Source: Lysobacteraceae bacterium
GTDB lineage: Bacteria > Pseudomonadota > Gammaproteobacteria > Nevskiales > Nevskiaceae
Length of the DNA: 64,000 nt
Assembly (NCBI GenBank): GCA_013823855.1
Contig: PNMW01000082.1
Location: 1 to 64,000 of the forward strand
Reading direction: 5' to 3'
The translations under genes were made by a program, and so were the position numbers. The notes below the pieces were generated by a model. The model was not told the origin of the DNA. It saw nothing but the letters and a program-made list of their open reading frames with translations, and searched no databases. This document shows, piece by piece, positions 10,442 to 19,671 of the stretch; positions within the stretch are counted from its first letter, which is position 1, and every line of letters starts with the position of its first letter.

Positions 10442-13186
10442 TCAGTTGCGACTGATGGTCGCCAGCGCCGCCGCCGTCACCGCGAGGTTCGACAGCAGAC
10501 CGAAGATGCGCTCCGAGAACGCCACCAGGTTGAATGGCGCGGCATCGCGTGGCACCACGACGACGCTGCCTGGCGGAATATCCTCGGCCTTGTAGTTCCA
10601 GAAGCTGGCCTTCAGCTTCTTGGCAGTCCCGTTCGGCAAGATCACGAACACCCGATCGTCATCGGCGGCCTGCGAATAACCACCGGCGCGCTCGATGTAA
10701 TCCTTGACCGAGGCCCCGGGCGCGAACGCCAGGCTGCCCGGGTTCAGCACCTGACCGATCACGGTCACCGAGATCGGCCGCTTCGGCATCACCAGCAGAT
10801 CGCCGGGCTCGACGATCGGATCGATTTCCGGCCGCGCTTCGAGGATCGCCGGATCCGCCTCGATGACCACGCGGCCGACGGCCTCGGCATTCTGCAGCCG
10901 GGCAATCACGGCACCGAGGAACTGCGCGGAATTCGACGCGTCCTTGCCGAGCGCGCCGCTGGTCACTGCGGTGACCATCGCTTCCTGAAGGTCGGTGGCG
11001 GCGCGAAGGTAGGACTCGCGTTCCGCCGTGCGCGCCTGTACCCGCGTGAAGACGGCGCCGTAGGGGTAGGCGTTGGAGGTCAGGCCACCAGCCCGCTTGA
11101 CCAGCTGACTCAGCCGTTCGCCGCGCAGGATGCCGTAGGAGCCTGGAAAGCGGACTTCCCCCTGGATCCGCGCCGTGCCGACTTCCTGGCCGAGGTACAA
11201 GGGCTTGAAGTTGAACAGGTCGCCCGGATTGACCGCGAGTTCAGCAACGCTCGCATCACGGAGGTTCAGCGTGCGGTAGCTGGACTTGCCGGTCTGCAGC
11301 GCTTCGCCGTACGACACGAATTCGATGTTGGCGTGGTCGGACTCATTGCTCAGGCCACCGGCCGCATCGATCAAGGTCTGCAGGCGGGTTCCGCGGGCAA
11401 TCGGATACAGGCCCGGCCGGCGGACTTCGCCATAGACCGCGGTCGACTCTTCCAGCAGGTACTGCAGTGCCCGCGGCGCCGCCTTGAACAGCGGCGGACA
11501 GCGCTCGGTATCGGCATCGGTGCGCGCGGTCGCCGAGGCCTTGGTGCTTTCGGCGCTGTAGGCTTTCAGGAAGCGTGCCGCACGCTCGGTATTGGTCAGT
11601 TCGGCCAGCAATTGCAGCGCCGGACAGGTCGACACCGCCTTGACATCGCCGCCGGCGACGCTGCGGACTTCCTTGGAATCGAGATACGACACGTCATCGC
11701 GAGTCAGGATCACCACCCGGTCATCGCGACTGAGCGGCACCGCCGGGCTGGCCGGATCCAGCGTGCTGCTGACGTTGAAGCCGGTCCAGCCGCGAACGCC
11801 GGTCGCCGGATCGGTGCGTTCGATCAAGCCGAGCGGCAGGTAGGCCTCCGCGCGGGCATCGGACGGCTTGATCTGGGCGGTACCGAGCAGGCTGCGCAGG
11901 TCATAACCGGGCCGCCACTGGTAGGGACCGGGATAGCGCACGTGGCCGATGATCCGCACCTTGTCGTCGATGCCGCTGGCGACCGGGCCAACGCGAAGGA
12001 AATCGCCATCCTGCACGTCGGACAGCAGATCGGCGTCGCGCGCCAGATCGAGCTGACGGATCGTCCGCTTGTTGCCGACGAAGCGCTCGATCTGCGCCGT
12101 GCCGGTGTTCACCGACGCCTGCAGGCCGCCGGCCAGCGCGATCACTTCGTCGACGCTTTCCTCGTTGTCGAGCTCGTAGATCGCCGGGCGCTTGACCGCG
12201 CCAGCCGCCGATACCCGAGCACCGACCGGGGGGACGAACACGACGTCGCCGGGCATCAGTCTCACGTCGCCGCTGGAATCGCCGTGCAGCAGCAGGGCGT
12301 AGAGATCCAGACGCTGGACCAGCCGGCCATTGCGCTTCAGCTGGATCCGGCGCAGCGAGCCGACCTCGGTGACGCCGCCACCGACGAACAGCAGATTGGT
12401 GATCGTCGCCAGCGAACTGACCGTGTACGACCCTGGCTGGCGCACGTCACCGGTCAGGAAAACCCGGACCGAGCGCAGCTCGCCGAGCGAAATGCTCGAC
12501 TGCACGCCGATCAGCTCCCGGTTGACCCGGTCGGTCAGCAATTGCCGGACGTTCTCGAAACGCTGGCCGGCGACGGCGATCGGACCGAGCTTCGGAAAAT
12601 TGATCTGGCCGTCGCGGCCGACCAGCAGGCTGTAGTTGCCGTTGTCGTTGCCGAACAGCTGCACCCGCACCGAATCGCCCGGACCGACGACGTAATCCGC
12701 CGGGACCGGAATATCGGTCGCCGGAGCAAAGGTGGTCGCGCTGGTGGTGAACAGGCTGTAGCCGAACGGCTCCAGCGTTTCGTCGGCAACGTCGCCGTAC
12801 TCCACCGGACCTTCCGCTGGCGCCACCGTCGCGCCGGAAGCAAGCGGTGCCATCTGCTGCTGCGGAAACATCGCAGGCCCTGACTTCGTCGGATCCAGCG
12901 GGGTCTGGCCCGGCAAGGCGGTGCTGGTCGTCGTCGCGGAGGGCGTTGTCAGTTGCTGGTCCCGGAAGCGGCCGTCCGGCGCGGCCACCGGCCCGCTGCC
13001 GACACCCGTCCCCAGTGCCTCCAGCGCCTTCTGGCGCTGCTCGGGGGTCAACTGGTCGATGGCTGCGGGATCAAAGGGCAGTTGGCCTTGTGCCGGCATG
13101 CTGACCGTCACTGACATCAACAGGCCGCTGCAGATGGCGGAGACGGTCCGGAAGATCCGCTTGCTCACGATTGTTCGAATATCCAT
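10442..13186 (-). CDS. Large SLBB-domain polysaccharide export protein
   Basis: About 914 residues, far longer than Wza (about 380). The start at 13186 gives a signal peptide (KRIFRTVSAICSGLLMSVTVSMPAQG). A polysaccharide-export domain (VPADYVVGPGDSVRVQLFG) begins near residue 170. Several SLBB-like repeats follow, each with a variant of V.GEVRxPGxYxxxxGxxLxxLIxxAGG. Two hydrophobic C-terminal stretches could span a membrane. Such proteins form the periplasmic/outer-membrane channel for capsule or exopolysaccharide. Here it takes the place of the small YjbG/GfcC protein of the enterobacterial cluster. Confidence 0.85.
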   Translation of the reverse strand: MDIRTIVSKRIFRTVSAICSGLLMSVTVSMPAQGQLPFDPAAIDQLTPEQRQKALEALGTGVGSGPVAAPDGRFRDQQLTTPSATTTSTALPGQTPLDPTKSGPAMFPQQQMAPLASGATVAPAEGPVEYGDVADETLEPFGYSLFTTSATTFAPATDIPVPADYVVGPGDSVRVQLFGNDNGNYSLLVGRDGQINFPKLGPIAVAGQRFENVRQLLTDRVNRELIGVQSSISLGELRSVRVFLTGDVRQPGSYTVSSLATITNLLFVGGGVTEVGSLRRIQLKRNGRLVQRLDLYALLLHGDSSGDVRLMPGDVVFVPPVGARVSAAGAVKRPAIYELDNEESVDEVIALAGGLQASVNTGTAQIERFVGNKRTIRQLDLARDADLLSDVQDGDFLRVGPVASGIDDKVRIIGHVRYPGPYQWRPGYDLRSLLGTAQIKPSDARAEAYLPLGLIERTDPATGVRGWTGFNVSSTLDPASPAVPLSRDDRVVILTRDDVSYLDSKEVRSVAGGDVKAVSTCPALQLLAELTNTERAARFLKAYSAESTKASATARTDADTERCPPLFKAAPRALQYLLEESTAVYGEVRRPGLYPIARGTRLQTLIDAAGGLSNESDHANIEFVSYGEALQTGKSSYRTLNLRDASVAELAVNPGDLFNFKPLYLGQEVGTARIQGEVRFPGSYGILRGERLSQLVKRAGGLTSNAYPYGAVFTRVQARTAERESYLRAATDLQEAMVTAVTSGALGKDASNSAQFLGAVIARLQNAEAVGRVVIEADPAILEARPEIDPIVEPGDLLVMPKRPISVTVIGQVLNPGSLAFAPGASVKDYIERAGGYSQAADDDRVFVILPNGTAKKLKASFWNYKAEDIPPGSVVVVPRDAAPFNLVAFSERIFGLLSNLAVTAAALATISRN

Positions 13187-13398
13187 GCTGAGGGGAAAAC
13201 GCCGGCTGCCACCGACCGCAGCCAAGGATACCGGCTTGCCCCGGCCGATGCGGCCCGCGGCTGGTCCCGGATTCAAGCCCGGATGCGCGATGCTGGACGT
13301 TGCCCGGCAGGCCTTATATCCTTCGCCGGCATTCGATGCAGCCCGTCAAGCGGATCCGGCGGTGCCGTCGCATCCCGATCCTTCCAGGAGACATCAAC

Positions 13399-13644
13399 GT
13401 GAAGCATGCAGTCATCGCCTTGACCCTCGCCGTGCTGGCCGCAACGTCGACCGCCACCCGTGCCGAAGATGCTGAACCGGCTGGCGCTGCCGGCAGCATC
13501 GAGAAGGCCTCCGGCTTCGCTGCCGGTGACATCTCCACCGTCATCGCCGTCGGCGTTGGTGCCGGCACCGCGATCGCCGTGCTGGTGATTGGCGCGGAAG
13601 GCGGCGGCAACGGCACCTCGACCGCCACCGCAACGGCTCGGTAA
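13399..13644 (+). CDS. yjbE: YjbE/GfcA-like small secreted protein
   Basis: 81 residues from a GTG start, chosen because CCAGGAG lies 8 bases upstream. An earlier in-frame ATG at 13300 lacks a ribosome site and would bury the signal peptide. The signal (KHAVIALTLAVLAATSTATRA) is followed by a Gly/Ala/Val-rich segment and a Thr/Ala tail (GGGNGTSTATATAR), the composition of E. coli YjbE/GfcA. Its molecular function is unknown. Unlike the enterobacterial operon it points against its neighbours, so it has its own transcript, which ends at the hairpin at 13665. Confidence 0.65.
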   Translation: MKHAVIALTLAVLAATSTATRAEDAEPAGAAGSIEKASGFAAGDISTVIAVGVGAGTAIAVLVIGAEGGGNGTSTATATAR

Positions 13645-13664
13645 GCGCGCAGCAGCAGGATAGA

Positions 13665-13689
13665 GGCCGCTCTCCGGAGCGGCCTTTTT
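13665..13689 (+). terminator. Rho-independent terminator after yjbE
   Basis: Perfect 8-bp stem GGCCGCTC/GAGCGGCC with a 4-base loop, followed by TTTTT. It lies 20 bp after the yjbE stop and between two convergent genes. The T-tract favours the plus strand. Confidence 0.9.
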
Positions 13690-13709
13690 GTTGGTGTCCG
13701 GTGCTCCGA

Positions 13710-14432
13710 TCAAGTCGACGTCAGCGCTGGCGGCCGAAGCATCTCCATGGTGATCGCCGGCACATCAGGACAATACTGCTGGCGTGACTTCCAGATCTGG
13801 CCGCTGGCCGGGTCCAGCCAGAACAGGTTGTCGGTCGACCAGCGCCACTTGCGCACCACCACCCGCTCCCGGACCCGCAGCAGGGTTCGCGGCTGACCGA
13901 GCAGGGTCAAGGTCTCCTCCTGCTGCACCGTGCACTGGCTCTGGACCGGGACACCGAAGTCGTCCTTCGGCCGCAGGTCGACGATCCGGCTGACGCCGAC
14001 GTCGATGGCCGGTTCGCCGCGCGCGATCTGCGCCAGCGGATCGAAATCGGTGAACCGCGTGGTCAGCAGGTCGCGCGGCAGTCCGATGGTCTTGACCAGA
14101 CGGCCTCGTTCGGTGATCAGCACCACACGGTCTGCGGATGCCCAGTGCAGTCGCGGACCATCGACACTGGCGAGGATGGTCACCACGGCACTGCTGCCGC
14201 CGATCCGGACGCCCATGCTGGCATACGGAATCGACTTGATCTGCGCGTCGCTCAACGGATAGCCGTTACCCCTGGCCGATGCACCAAACTTCGGCAGGCT
14301 TGCACCAAGCAGGCTCAGGGAATCGCTCGCGCAGCCACCCATGCCGAGTGCGCCGGCCGCCATCAGCAGGCGCCGACGGGTCAAAGCAGCGTGGAAAGGC
14401 GTCGCCGGCGGCAGATGGTCGATGGCATTCAC
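13710..14432 (-). CDS. yjbF: YjbF/GfcB-family lipoprotein
   Basis: 240 residues from a GTG start. The N-terminus has an RR-containing stretch (ALTRRRLLMAAGALGMGGCAS) ending in a lipobox (MGGC), so it is predicted to be lipid-anchored, possibly after Tat export. The body matches the YjbF/GfcB group (PF11102) of exopolysaccharide lipoproteins: it begins PLSDAQIKSIPYASMGVRIG, has a central ...LVKTIGLPRDL and ends with a WSTDNLFWLDPASGQIWKSRQQ segment. It is the promoter-proximal minus-strand gene of the yjb cluster, and its convergent neighbour is yjbE. Confidence 0.8.
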   Translation of the reverse strand: MNAIDHLPPATPFHAALTRRRLLMAAGALGMGGCASDSLSLLGASLPKFGASARGNGYPLSDAQIKSIPYASMGVRIGGSSAVVTILASVDGPRLHWASADRVVLITERGRLVKTIGLPRDLLTTRFTDFDPLAQIARGEPAIDVGVSRIVDLRPKDDFGVPVQSQCTVQQEETLTLLGQPRTLLRVRERVVVRKWRWSTDNLFWLDPASGQIWKSRQQYCPDVPAITMEMLRPPALTST

Positions 14433-14544
14433 CGTTAAAATGACCAGATCCAGTGTGAGAGGCGACTATCGTGCCATCGTCGCGACACTGTGATGACCTG
14501 CGGCGCCATCCGCTGCCCTTCCTGCCGGACGTCCCCAGCCCGCC

Positions 14545-16797
14545 GTGACCGAAGAATCGCCGTCTCCCGCCGTTTCCCCACTGCGGTCCGCCGCCCTGCC
14601 CGGCCCGCTGTTCGTCACCTGCGCGCGCGGCCTGGAGCCGTTGCTGGTCGATGAACTGAAGACGCTGGGGCTGAGCGACGTCGCCGAGCGCGGCGGCGGT
14701 GTCACTGCCAACGGCCGCTGGACTGACGCCTATCGCGCCTGCCTGTGGTCGCGCCTGGCCAGCCGCGTGCTGCTGCCGCTGGATTTCTTCGAGATCGCCG
14801 ATGCCGAAGCGCTCTACCAGGGCGCCAGGCGCATCGACTGGCCGGCCTGGTTCGACGTCGATTCGACGTTCGCGATCGACGTCGCCGGTCGCTCGAACAC
14901 CGTCACGCACACCCATTTCGCCGCACTCAAGGTCAAGGACGCCCTCGCCGACCGCTTCCGCGACGTGCATGGCCGGCGGCCGAATGTCGACGCCGAGGAC
15001 CCGGACCTGTCGATCCACGTCCATCTGCACGGTGCGCAGGCCACGATCAGCCTCGATCTTTCCGGCGAAAGCCTGCATCGGCGCGGTTATCGCCTGGCCA
15101 CCGGCGGCGCGCCGCTGAAGGAAAACCTGGCGGCGGCCATCCTGATCCGCAGCGGCTGGCCCGCCGTGTTCGCCCGCGGCGGCAGCCTGTACGACCCGAT
15201 GTGCGGCTCCGGCACTCTGCTGCTCGAAGCGGCGCTGATGGCCGGCGATGTCGCCCCCGGCCTGCTGCGCACCCGTCACGGCTTCCTGTCTTTAAGCACC
15301 TGCGAGATCGACAACTGGCGGGCGCTGATGGACGAGGCGAAGGCGCGTCGCGAGGCCGGTGCCGAGCGCATCCCGATCCTGTACGGCGCCGATCTCGATC
15401 CGGTCGCGATCAAGGCCGCGCGCGGCAACATCGAGCGCGCCGGGCTGGTCTGGAAGATTCGCCTCGCCGAGGCCGATGTCTCGACCATGCGGCCGCCGAC
15501 CACCGCACCGGGCCTGGTCTGCACCAACCCGCCGTACGGCGAGCGCATGGGCAGCGAGGCCGAGATGGTCAAGCTGTACAGCCTGCTCGGCGCGATTCTG
15601 AAGCAGCACTTCCACGGCTGGCGCGCCGGCGTGTTCACCGGCCGCCCGGACTTGGGCCCGCGCCTGGGTCTCAGAGCCGAGCGCATGTACGCCTTCTACA
15701 ACGGCGACCTGCCCTGCAAGCTGCTGACCTTCGACATCGCCGCCCGCGATCCGGAAGCCGCCGCCCCTGCGCCGATCGTCGACGGCGATTTCGCCAACCG
15801 CCTGCGCAAGAACCTGAAACACCTCGGCAAGTGGGCCAAGCGCACTGGCATCGCCAACTACCGGCTCTATGACGCCGATCTGCCGGACTACGCGCTGGCC
15901 GTCGACCTCTACGAAGCCAACGGCCTGCACGTCCATGTGCAGGAATACGCGCCGCCGAAGACCATCGACCCGGTGCACGCCGAGCGCCGTCTCAGAGAAG
16001 GCCTGAATGCGATCCAGCAGGTGCTGGACGTGCCGATCTCGAACATCCACCTGAAGGTCCGCCGCCAGCAGAAGGGCGATTCGCAATACGGCCGCCAGGC
16101 GCAGCACGGCGCGCTGCACGTGGTCGACGAGCACGGCTGCAAGCTGCAGGTGAACTTCACCGATTATCTCGACACCGGCCTGTTCCTCGACCACCGGCCG
16201 ATGCGCCTGCGCATCCGCCAGGAAGCGAAGGGCAAGCGCTTCCTGAACCTGTTCTGCTACACCGGCTCGGCGACCGCGCAGGCGGCGGTCGGTGGCGCGG
16301 TGGAGAGCGTGTCGGTCGACCTGTCGAACACCTATCTGGACTGGGCACAGGAAAACCTGCGCCTGAACGGCATCCGGATGGTCGACGTCGAGCGACGATC
16401 CGCCAAGGAGAATCCGCACCGCTTCTACCGCGCCGACTGCCTCGCCTGGCTGAAGGAACAGGCCGACAAGTCGCGGCCACCGCAGTTCGACCTGATCTTC
16501 TGCGACCCGCCGACCTTCTCGAATTCCAAGAAGATGGACGGCACGCTCGACATCCAGCGCGACCACGTCGAGATCATCACGCTCGCCGCGCAGCTGCTGG
16601 CGCCCAACGGCGTGCTGTACTTCTCGTGCAACCGCAAGCGCTTCAAGCTCGATGATCTCAGGCCGCACGGGCTGGACGTCGAGGACATCACGCCAAAAAC
16701 CCTGGACGAGGACTTCAAGCGGCCGCCGGCCGCGCATCGCGCCTGGGCGATCCGGCGTGTGGGCAGTGCCTGGCTGGCGAATCGCAAGGCGGGTTGA
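14545..16797 (+). CDS. rlmL: Bifunctional 23S rRNA methyltransferase RlmKL
   Basis: 750 residues, starting at GTG. It methylates 23S rRNA at G2445 (N2, the N-terminal RlmL part) and G2069 (N7, the C-terminal RlmK part; E. coli numbering). The RlmL half has a THUMP domain (about 65-165), DPMCGSGTLLLEAALMA and the catalytic TNPPYGERMG. The RlmK half has FLNLFCYTGSATAQAA and FCDPPTFSNSKKM. The length is normal for the fused gammaproteobacterial enzyme. It is divergent from yjbF. Confidence 0.95.
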   Translation: MTEESPSPAVSPLRSAALPGPLFVTCARGLEPLLVDELKTLGLSDVAERGGGVTANGRWTDAYRACLWSRLASRVLLPLDFFEIADAEALYQGARRIDWPAWFDVDSTFAIDVAGRSNTVTHTHFAALKVKDALADRFRDVHGRRPNVDAEDPDLSIHVHLHGAQATISLDLSGESLHRRGYRLATGGAPLKENLAAAILIRSGWPAVFARGGSLYDPMCGSGTLLLEAALMAGDVAPGLLRTRHGFLSLSTCEIDNWRALMDEAKARREAGAERIPILYGADLDPVAIKAARGNIERAGLVWKIRLAEADVSTMRPPTTAPGLVCTNPPYGERMGSEAEMVKLYSLLGAILKQHFHGWRAGVFTGRPDLGPRLGLRAERMYAFYNGDLPCKLLTFDIAARDPEAAAPAPIVDGDFANRLRKNLKHLGKWAKRTGIANYRLYDADLPDYALAVDLYEANGLHVHVQEYAPPKTIDPVHAERRLREGLNAIQQVLDVPISNIHLKVRRQQKGDSQYGRQAQHGALHVVDEHGCKLQVNFTDYLDTGLFLDHRPMRLRIRQEAKGKRFLNLFCYTGSATAQAAVGGAVESVSVDLSNTYLDWAQENLRLNGIRMVDVERRSAKENPHRFYRADCLAWLKEQADKSRPPQFDLIFCDPPTFSNSKKMDGTLDIQRDHVEIITLAAQLLAPNGVLYFSCNRKRFKLDDLRPHGLDVEDITPKTLDEDFKRPPAAHRAWAIRRVGSAWLANRKAG

Positions 16798-16807
16798 TTT
16801 CTGATCC

Positions 16808-16834
16808 GTCATACCGGCGAAAGCCGGTATCCAG
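16808..16834 (+). repeat. Left inverted repeat flanking the GIY-YIG gene
   Basis: 27-bp sequence with a hairpin core ACCGGCGAAAGCCGGT, preceded by GTCAT and followed by ATCCAG. It matches the reverse complement of 17223-17249 without mismatch. Confidence 0.9.
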
Positions 16835-16855
16835 AGCAGAGCGAGGCGAGACCCG

Positions 16856-17149
16856 CTACGAAGCGATCACATCGTAAAGATCACGCCACCGAGGATTGGC
16901 CGCTTCGATCAGAGCCAGCTTCCAGGCGCGTTTCCACTCCTTGATCTGCTTTTCCCGAGTGATCGCGGCGCGCGCGTCAGGCTGGGCCTCGAACCAGACC
17001 AGCCGGTGCACCTTGTACCGCCTGGTGAAGCCGTCGATTTCGTCGTTGCGGTGCTGCCAGATGCGCTGGACCAGGTTCGAGGTCACGCCGACGTAAAGCG
17101 TGCCGTTGCGGTCGCTGGCGAGGATGTAGACGTGGAAATCCTTTTCCAT
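16856..17149 (-). CDS. GIY-YIG domain protein
   Basis: 97 residues. A single GIY-YIG nuclease domain: VYILASDRNGTLYVGVTSNL carries the two Tyr motifs (YIL and YVG), followed by the conserved Arg (VQRIWQHR) and a later REKQIKEWKR helix. This is the short YhbQ/UPF0213-like group, whose biological role is poorly defined. The gene, with short flanks, is exactly bracketed by the 27-bp inverted repeats at 16808 and 17223. Genes of this group are often found next to such repeats, which suggests a selfish or repeat-processing unit. Confidence 0.9.
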   Translation of the reverse strand: MEKDFHVYILASDRNGTLYVGVTSNLVQRIWQHRNDEIDGFTRRYKVHRLVWFEAQPDARAAITREKQIKEWKRAWKLALIEAANPRWRDLYDVIAS

Positions 17150-17222
17150 TTCCCGGCTCCGAGTCGCAGTTCGGTTCGCCTTGCGGTTGCGCGGGCTTTT
17201 TCAGGGCCTTCTCTCGCTGGCC

Positions 17223-17249
17223 CTGGATACCGGCTTTCGCCGGTATGAC
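17223..17249 (-). repeat. Right inverted repeat flanking the GIY-YIG gene
   Basis: Perfect inverted copy of 16808-16834 with the same GCCGG-TTTC-like hairpin core. Weak similarity continues beyond the 27 bp (AGCGAG on the inner side). Confidence 0.9.
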
Positions 17250-17269
17250 AGTTTGGGAGATGGCGCACT

Positions 17270-17836
17270 TCAGGTCTTCGGCAGCGTGACGCCGGTCTGC
17301 CCCTGGTACTTGCCACCCCGATCGCCATACGAGGTCTCGCAGATCTCGTCGCTTTCGAAGAACAGCATCTGGGCGACCCCTTCGTTGGCGTAGATCTTCG
17401 CTGGCAGCGGCGTGGTGTTCGAGAACTCCAAGGTCACGTGGCCTTCCCATTCGGGCTCCAGCGGCGTGACGTTGACGATGATCCCGCAGCGCGCATAAGT
17501 GCTCTTGCCGAGGCAGACGACCAGAGTCGAGCGCGGAATCCGGAAGTATTCGACAGTCCGCGCCAGCGCGAACGAGTTCGGCGGGATGATGCAGACATCC
17601 GACTTCACGTCGACGAACGAGCCAGCGTCGAAGTTCTTCGGGTCGACGATCGTCGAATTGATGTTGGTGAAGATCTTGAACTCGTTGGCGCAGCGCACGT
17701 CGTAACCGTAGCTGGAGGTGCCGTAGCTGACGATCCGCTGGCCGTTGGCGGTGCGCACCTGCCCCGGCTCGAACGGCTCGATCATGGCGGCGCTTTCGGC
17801 CATGCGGCGGATCCACTTGTCGGACTTGATGCTCAT
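17270..17836 (-). CDS. dcd: dCTP deaminase
   Basis: 188 residues from the ATG at 17836, matching the family's usual length and [13 protein letters not shown] start; an in-frame upstream ATG at 17845 is less likely. It deaminates dCTP to dUTP, feeding dTTP synthesis. The motifs [21 protein letters not shown], the catalytic-region [40 protein letters not shown], and AQMLFFES are intact. It is followed downstream by the GIY-YIG element, and lies in the same direction as the 203-residue protein and apbC. Confidence 0.96.
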   Translation of the reverse strand: MSIKSDKWIRRMAESAAMIEPFEPGQVRTANGQRIVSYGTSSYGYDVRCANEFKIFTNINSTIVDPKNFDAGSFVDVKSDVCIIPPNSFALARTVEYFRIPRSTLVVCLGKSTYARCGIIVNVTPLEPEWEGHVTLEFSNTTPLPAKIYANEGVAQMLFFESDEICETSYGDRGGKYQGQTGVTLPKT

Positions 17837-17896
17837 CGGCGGCAATTCGGTTGGCGGCGGGTTGCGAACACGGATTATCGCCGCAACGCATCCGAC

Positions 17897-18508
17897 TTAT
17901 TGCAGGACTTCGAGGGTTTCGACCCAGATCAGCTCGCAGGCACCGGCACCGCTGTCGTCGCGGCGCAGCGAACTGCGCGCCGTGATGCCGCGGTCGGAGC
18001 GCGCCTCGACCAGTTTCCCGCCGAGGCTGACCACCTGCCCGACCCGCACGCGATCGAGCGCATCCGCTACCGCCTCGTCAGCCGGAATCAGGTGCATGTT
18101 GGCGCTGCTGCGAACGATGTCGCGCTCCGGAATCGGAAACTCGCGGACCTTCCAGGAGTAGAAGCGCCCGCCCTGGCTGATCGTGACCCGGTCGAGCACC
18201 GCCGAATCCGACATCGGCCCCCAGCCCAGCGCCAGATCGGTCGGCACCAGGCTGGCGAGGCGATCGAAGCGGTAGTCCTCGCGGCCCAGCACCCGGGCCT
18301 CGAGCGTGAACGCGGCCAGCGGCTTCAGGGTCCAGGCCTTGTGGGCGAAGGTTGCCGCGTCGTCGTCTTCGAGCGCCGTCTGCCGGGGGGGATCCGGCGC
18401 TAGCACACCCGGCCCGCTGTCCATGCTGCGCTGGCTCCACGCCCGCCAGCCGCCCCAGGCGCCAAGCGCGATCAGCAGCCAGACCGCCGGAATGCGCCGG
18501 TTCAGCAC
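17897..18508 (-). CDS. Conserved membrane-anchored protein of unknown function
   Basis: 203 residues. One N-terminal hydrophobic segment (about 8-25) acts as signal anchor and the rest is probably periplasmic. Recognisable internal blocks are FTLEARVLGREDYRFDR, ALGWGPMSDSAVLDRVTISQGGRFYSW and SANMHLIPADEAV, which recur in hypothetical proteins of related bacteria. I recognise no catalytic motif. It starts 4 bp after the apbC stop, so it is cotranscribed with apbC. Confidence 0.8.
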   Translation of the reverse strand: MLNRRIPAVWLLIALGAWGGWRAWSQRSMDSGPGVLAPDPPRQTALEDDDAATFAHKAWTLKPLAAFTLEARVLGREDYRFDRLASLVPTDLALGWGPMSDSAVLDRVTISQGGRFYSWKVREFPIPERDIVRSSANMHLIPADEAVADALDRVRVGQVVSLGGKLVEARSDRGITARSSLRRDDSGAGACELIWVETLEVLQ

Positions 18509-18511
18509 CCC

Positions 18512-19594
18512 CTAGTCGTCGCTGATCGCGATGTTCGGGAAGGCCAGCGCGCCGGCCGTGCCGTAGGCCAGCCGCGCGGCGGCCAGCCGGGCGATGTCCC
18601 GATAGCGCAGGCTCAGTTCCGAGCGCGGATCGGCGGCGACGGTCGGATTGCCGCCATCGGCCTGCTGGCGGATGCGGATATCGAGCGGCATGCGGCCGAG
18701 CAGTTCGGTGCCGGCGTCGGTGGCGAGCTTGTCGCCGCCGCCGGCGCCGAAAATCGCTTCCTCGTGACCACAGTTCGTGCAGACATGGGTCGCCATGTTC
18801 TCGATCACGCCGAGCACCGGAATGCCAACCTTGCGGAACATCTCCAGCCCCTTGCGGGCATCGAGCAGGGCGATGTCCTGCGGCGTCGTCACGATCACGC
18901 TGCCGGCCACCGGCACCCGCTGGGACAGGCTCAGCTGGATATCGCCGGTACCCGGCGGCATGTCGACGATGAGGTAATCGAGGTCATCCCAGACCGTTTC
19001 GGTCAGCAGCTGGATCAGCGCCTGGGTCGCCATCGGTCCGCGCCAGACGGCTGGCTGGGCGTCGTCCTTGAGCAGGAAGCCGATCGACATCGCCTGCAGG
19101 CCATGGGCCACGATCGGGTTGATGCGCTTGCCGTCCGGCGATGTCGGCTTCGCTTTCGAACCCAGCATCAGCGGCTGCGAAGGCCCGTAGACGTCGGCGT
19201 CGACGATGCCGACCCGTGCGCCTTCGGCCTGCAGCGCCAGCGCCAGGTTGACCGCGACCGTCGACTTGCCGACGCCGCCCTTGCCCGAGGCCACGGCGAT
19301 GATGTTGGCAACCCCGGGCAGCGGATTCAGGCCTCTCTGCACGGCCTGCGGCAGCACCCGGCAGCCGATCCGCACCACCGCCTCGACCCGGCAGTCGCGG
19401 CGAATCGCCGCCTTCACCGCCTCGACGAATTCCGGCGCGATGCCAGCGGCCGGGAAACCGAGTTCGATCACCACCTGCGGCTCGGGGCCCGTGGCCAGAT
19501 CGGCGATGCAGCCGGCCTCGGCCAGTCTGCGGCCGATCAGCGGGTGGACGACGGTGTCGATAGCGGCAAGCAGGGATTCGCGGGTGGCGGACAC
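18512..19594 (-). CDS. apbC: Iron-sulfur cluster carrier protein ApbC (Mrp)
   Basis: 360 residues. This is a P-loop ATPase that carries and transfers Fe-S clusters in the cytoplasm. The N-terminal MIP18/DUF59 domain occupies residues 7-80. The deviant Walker A motif GKGGVGKST follows VANIIAVAS near residue 105. DVYGPSQPLMLG and LIVDMPPGTGD are the switch regions. The cluster-binding CxxC is in THVCTNCGHEEAIFG. It is divergent from sbcB across 77 bp. Confidence 0.95.
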   Translation of the reverse strand: MSATRESLLAAIDTVVHPLIGRRLAEAGCIADLATGPEPQVVIELGFPAAGIAPEFVEAVKAAIRRDCRVEAVVRIGCRVLPQAVQRGLNPLPGVANIIAVASGKGGVGKSTVAVNLALALQAEGARVGIVDADVYGPSQPLMLGSKAKPTSPDGKRINPIVAHGLQAMSIGFLLKDDAQPAVWRGPMATQALIQLLTETVWDDLDYLIVDMPPGTGDIQLSLSQRVPVAGSVIVTTPQDIALLDARKGLEMFRKVGIPVLGVIENMATHVCTNCGHEEAIFGAGGGDKLATDAGTELLGRMPLDIRIRQQADGGNPTVAADPRSELSLRYRDIARLAAARLAYGTAGALAFPNIAISDD

Positions 19595-19671
19595 GGCAGG
19601 GTTCGATCCGGGGCAGAAGGTGGAGGGGCTGCGCTATTGTCGCACCCCTGCCCCCGCATTCGACGCGATCC

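Noticed and set aside
10217..12883. 888-codon open frame on the plus strand opposite the SLBB gene
   Set aside because: Product is Arg/His/Gln-rich antisense-type sequence without domains; the minus-strand protein has a signal peptide and clear repeats.
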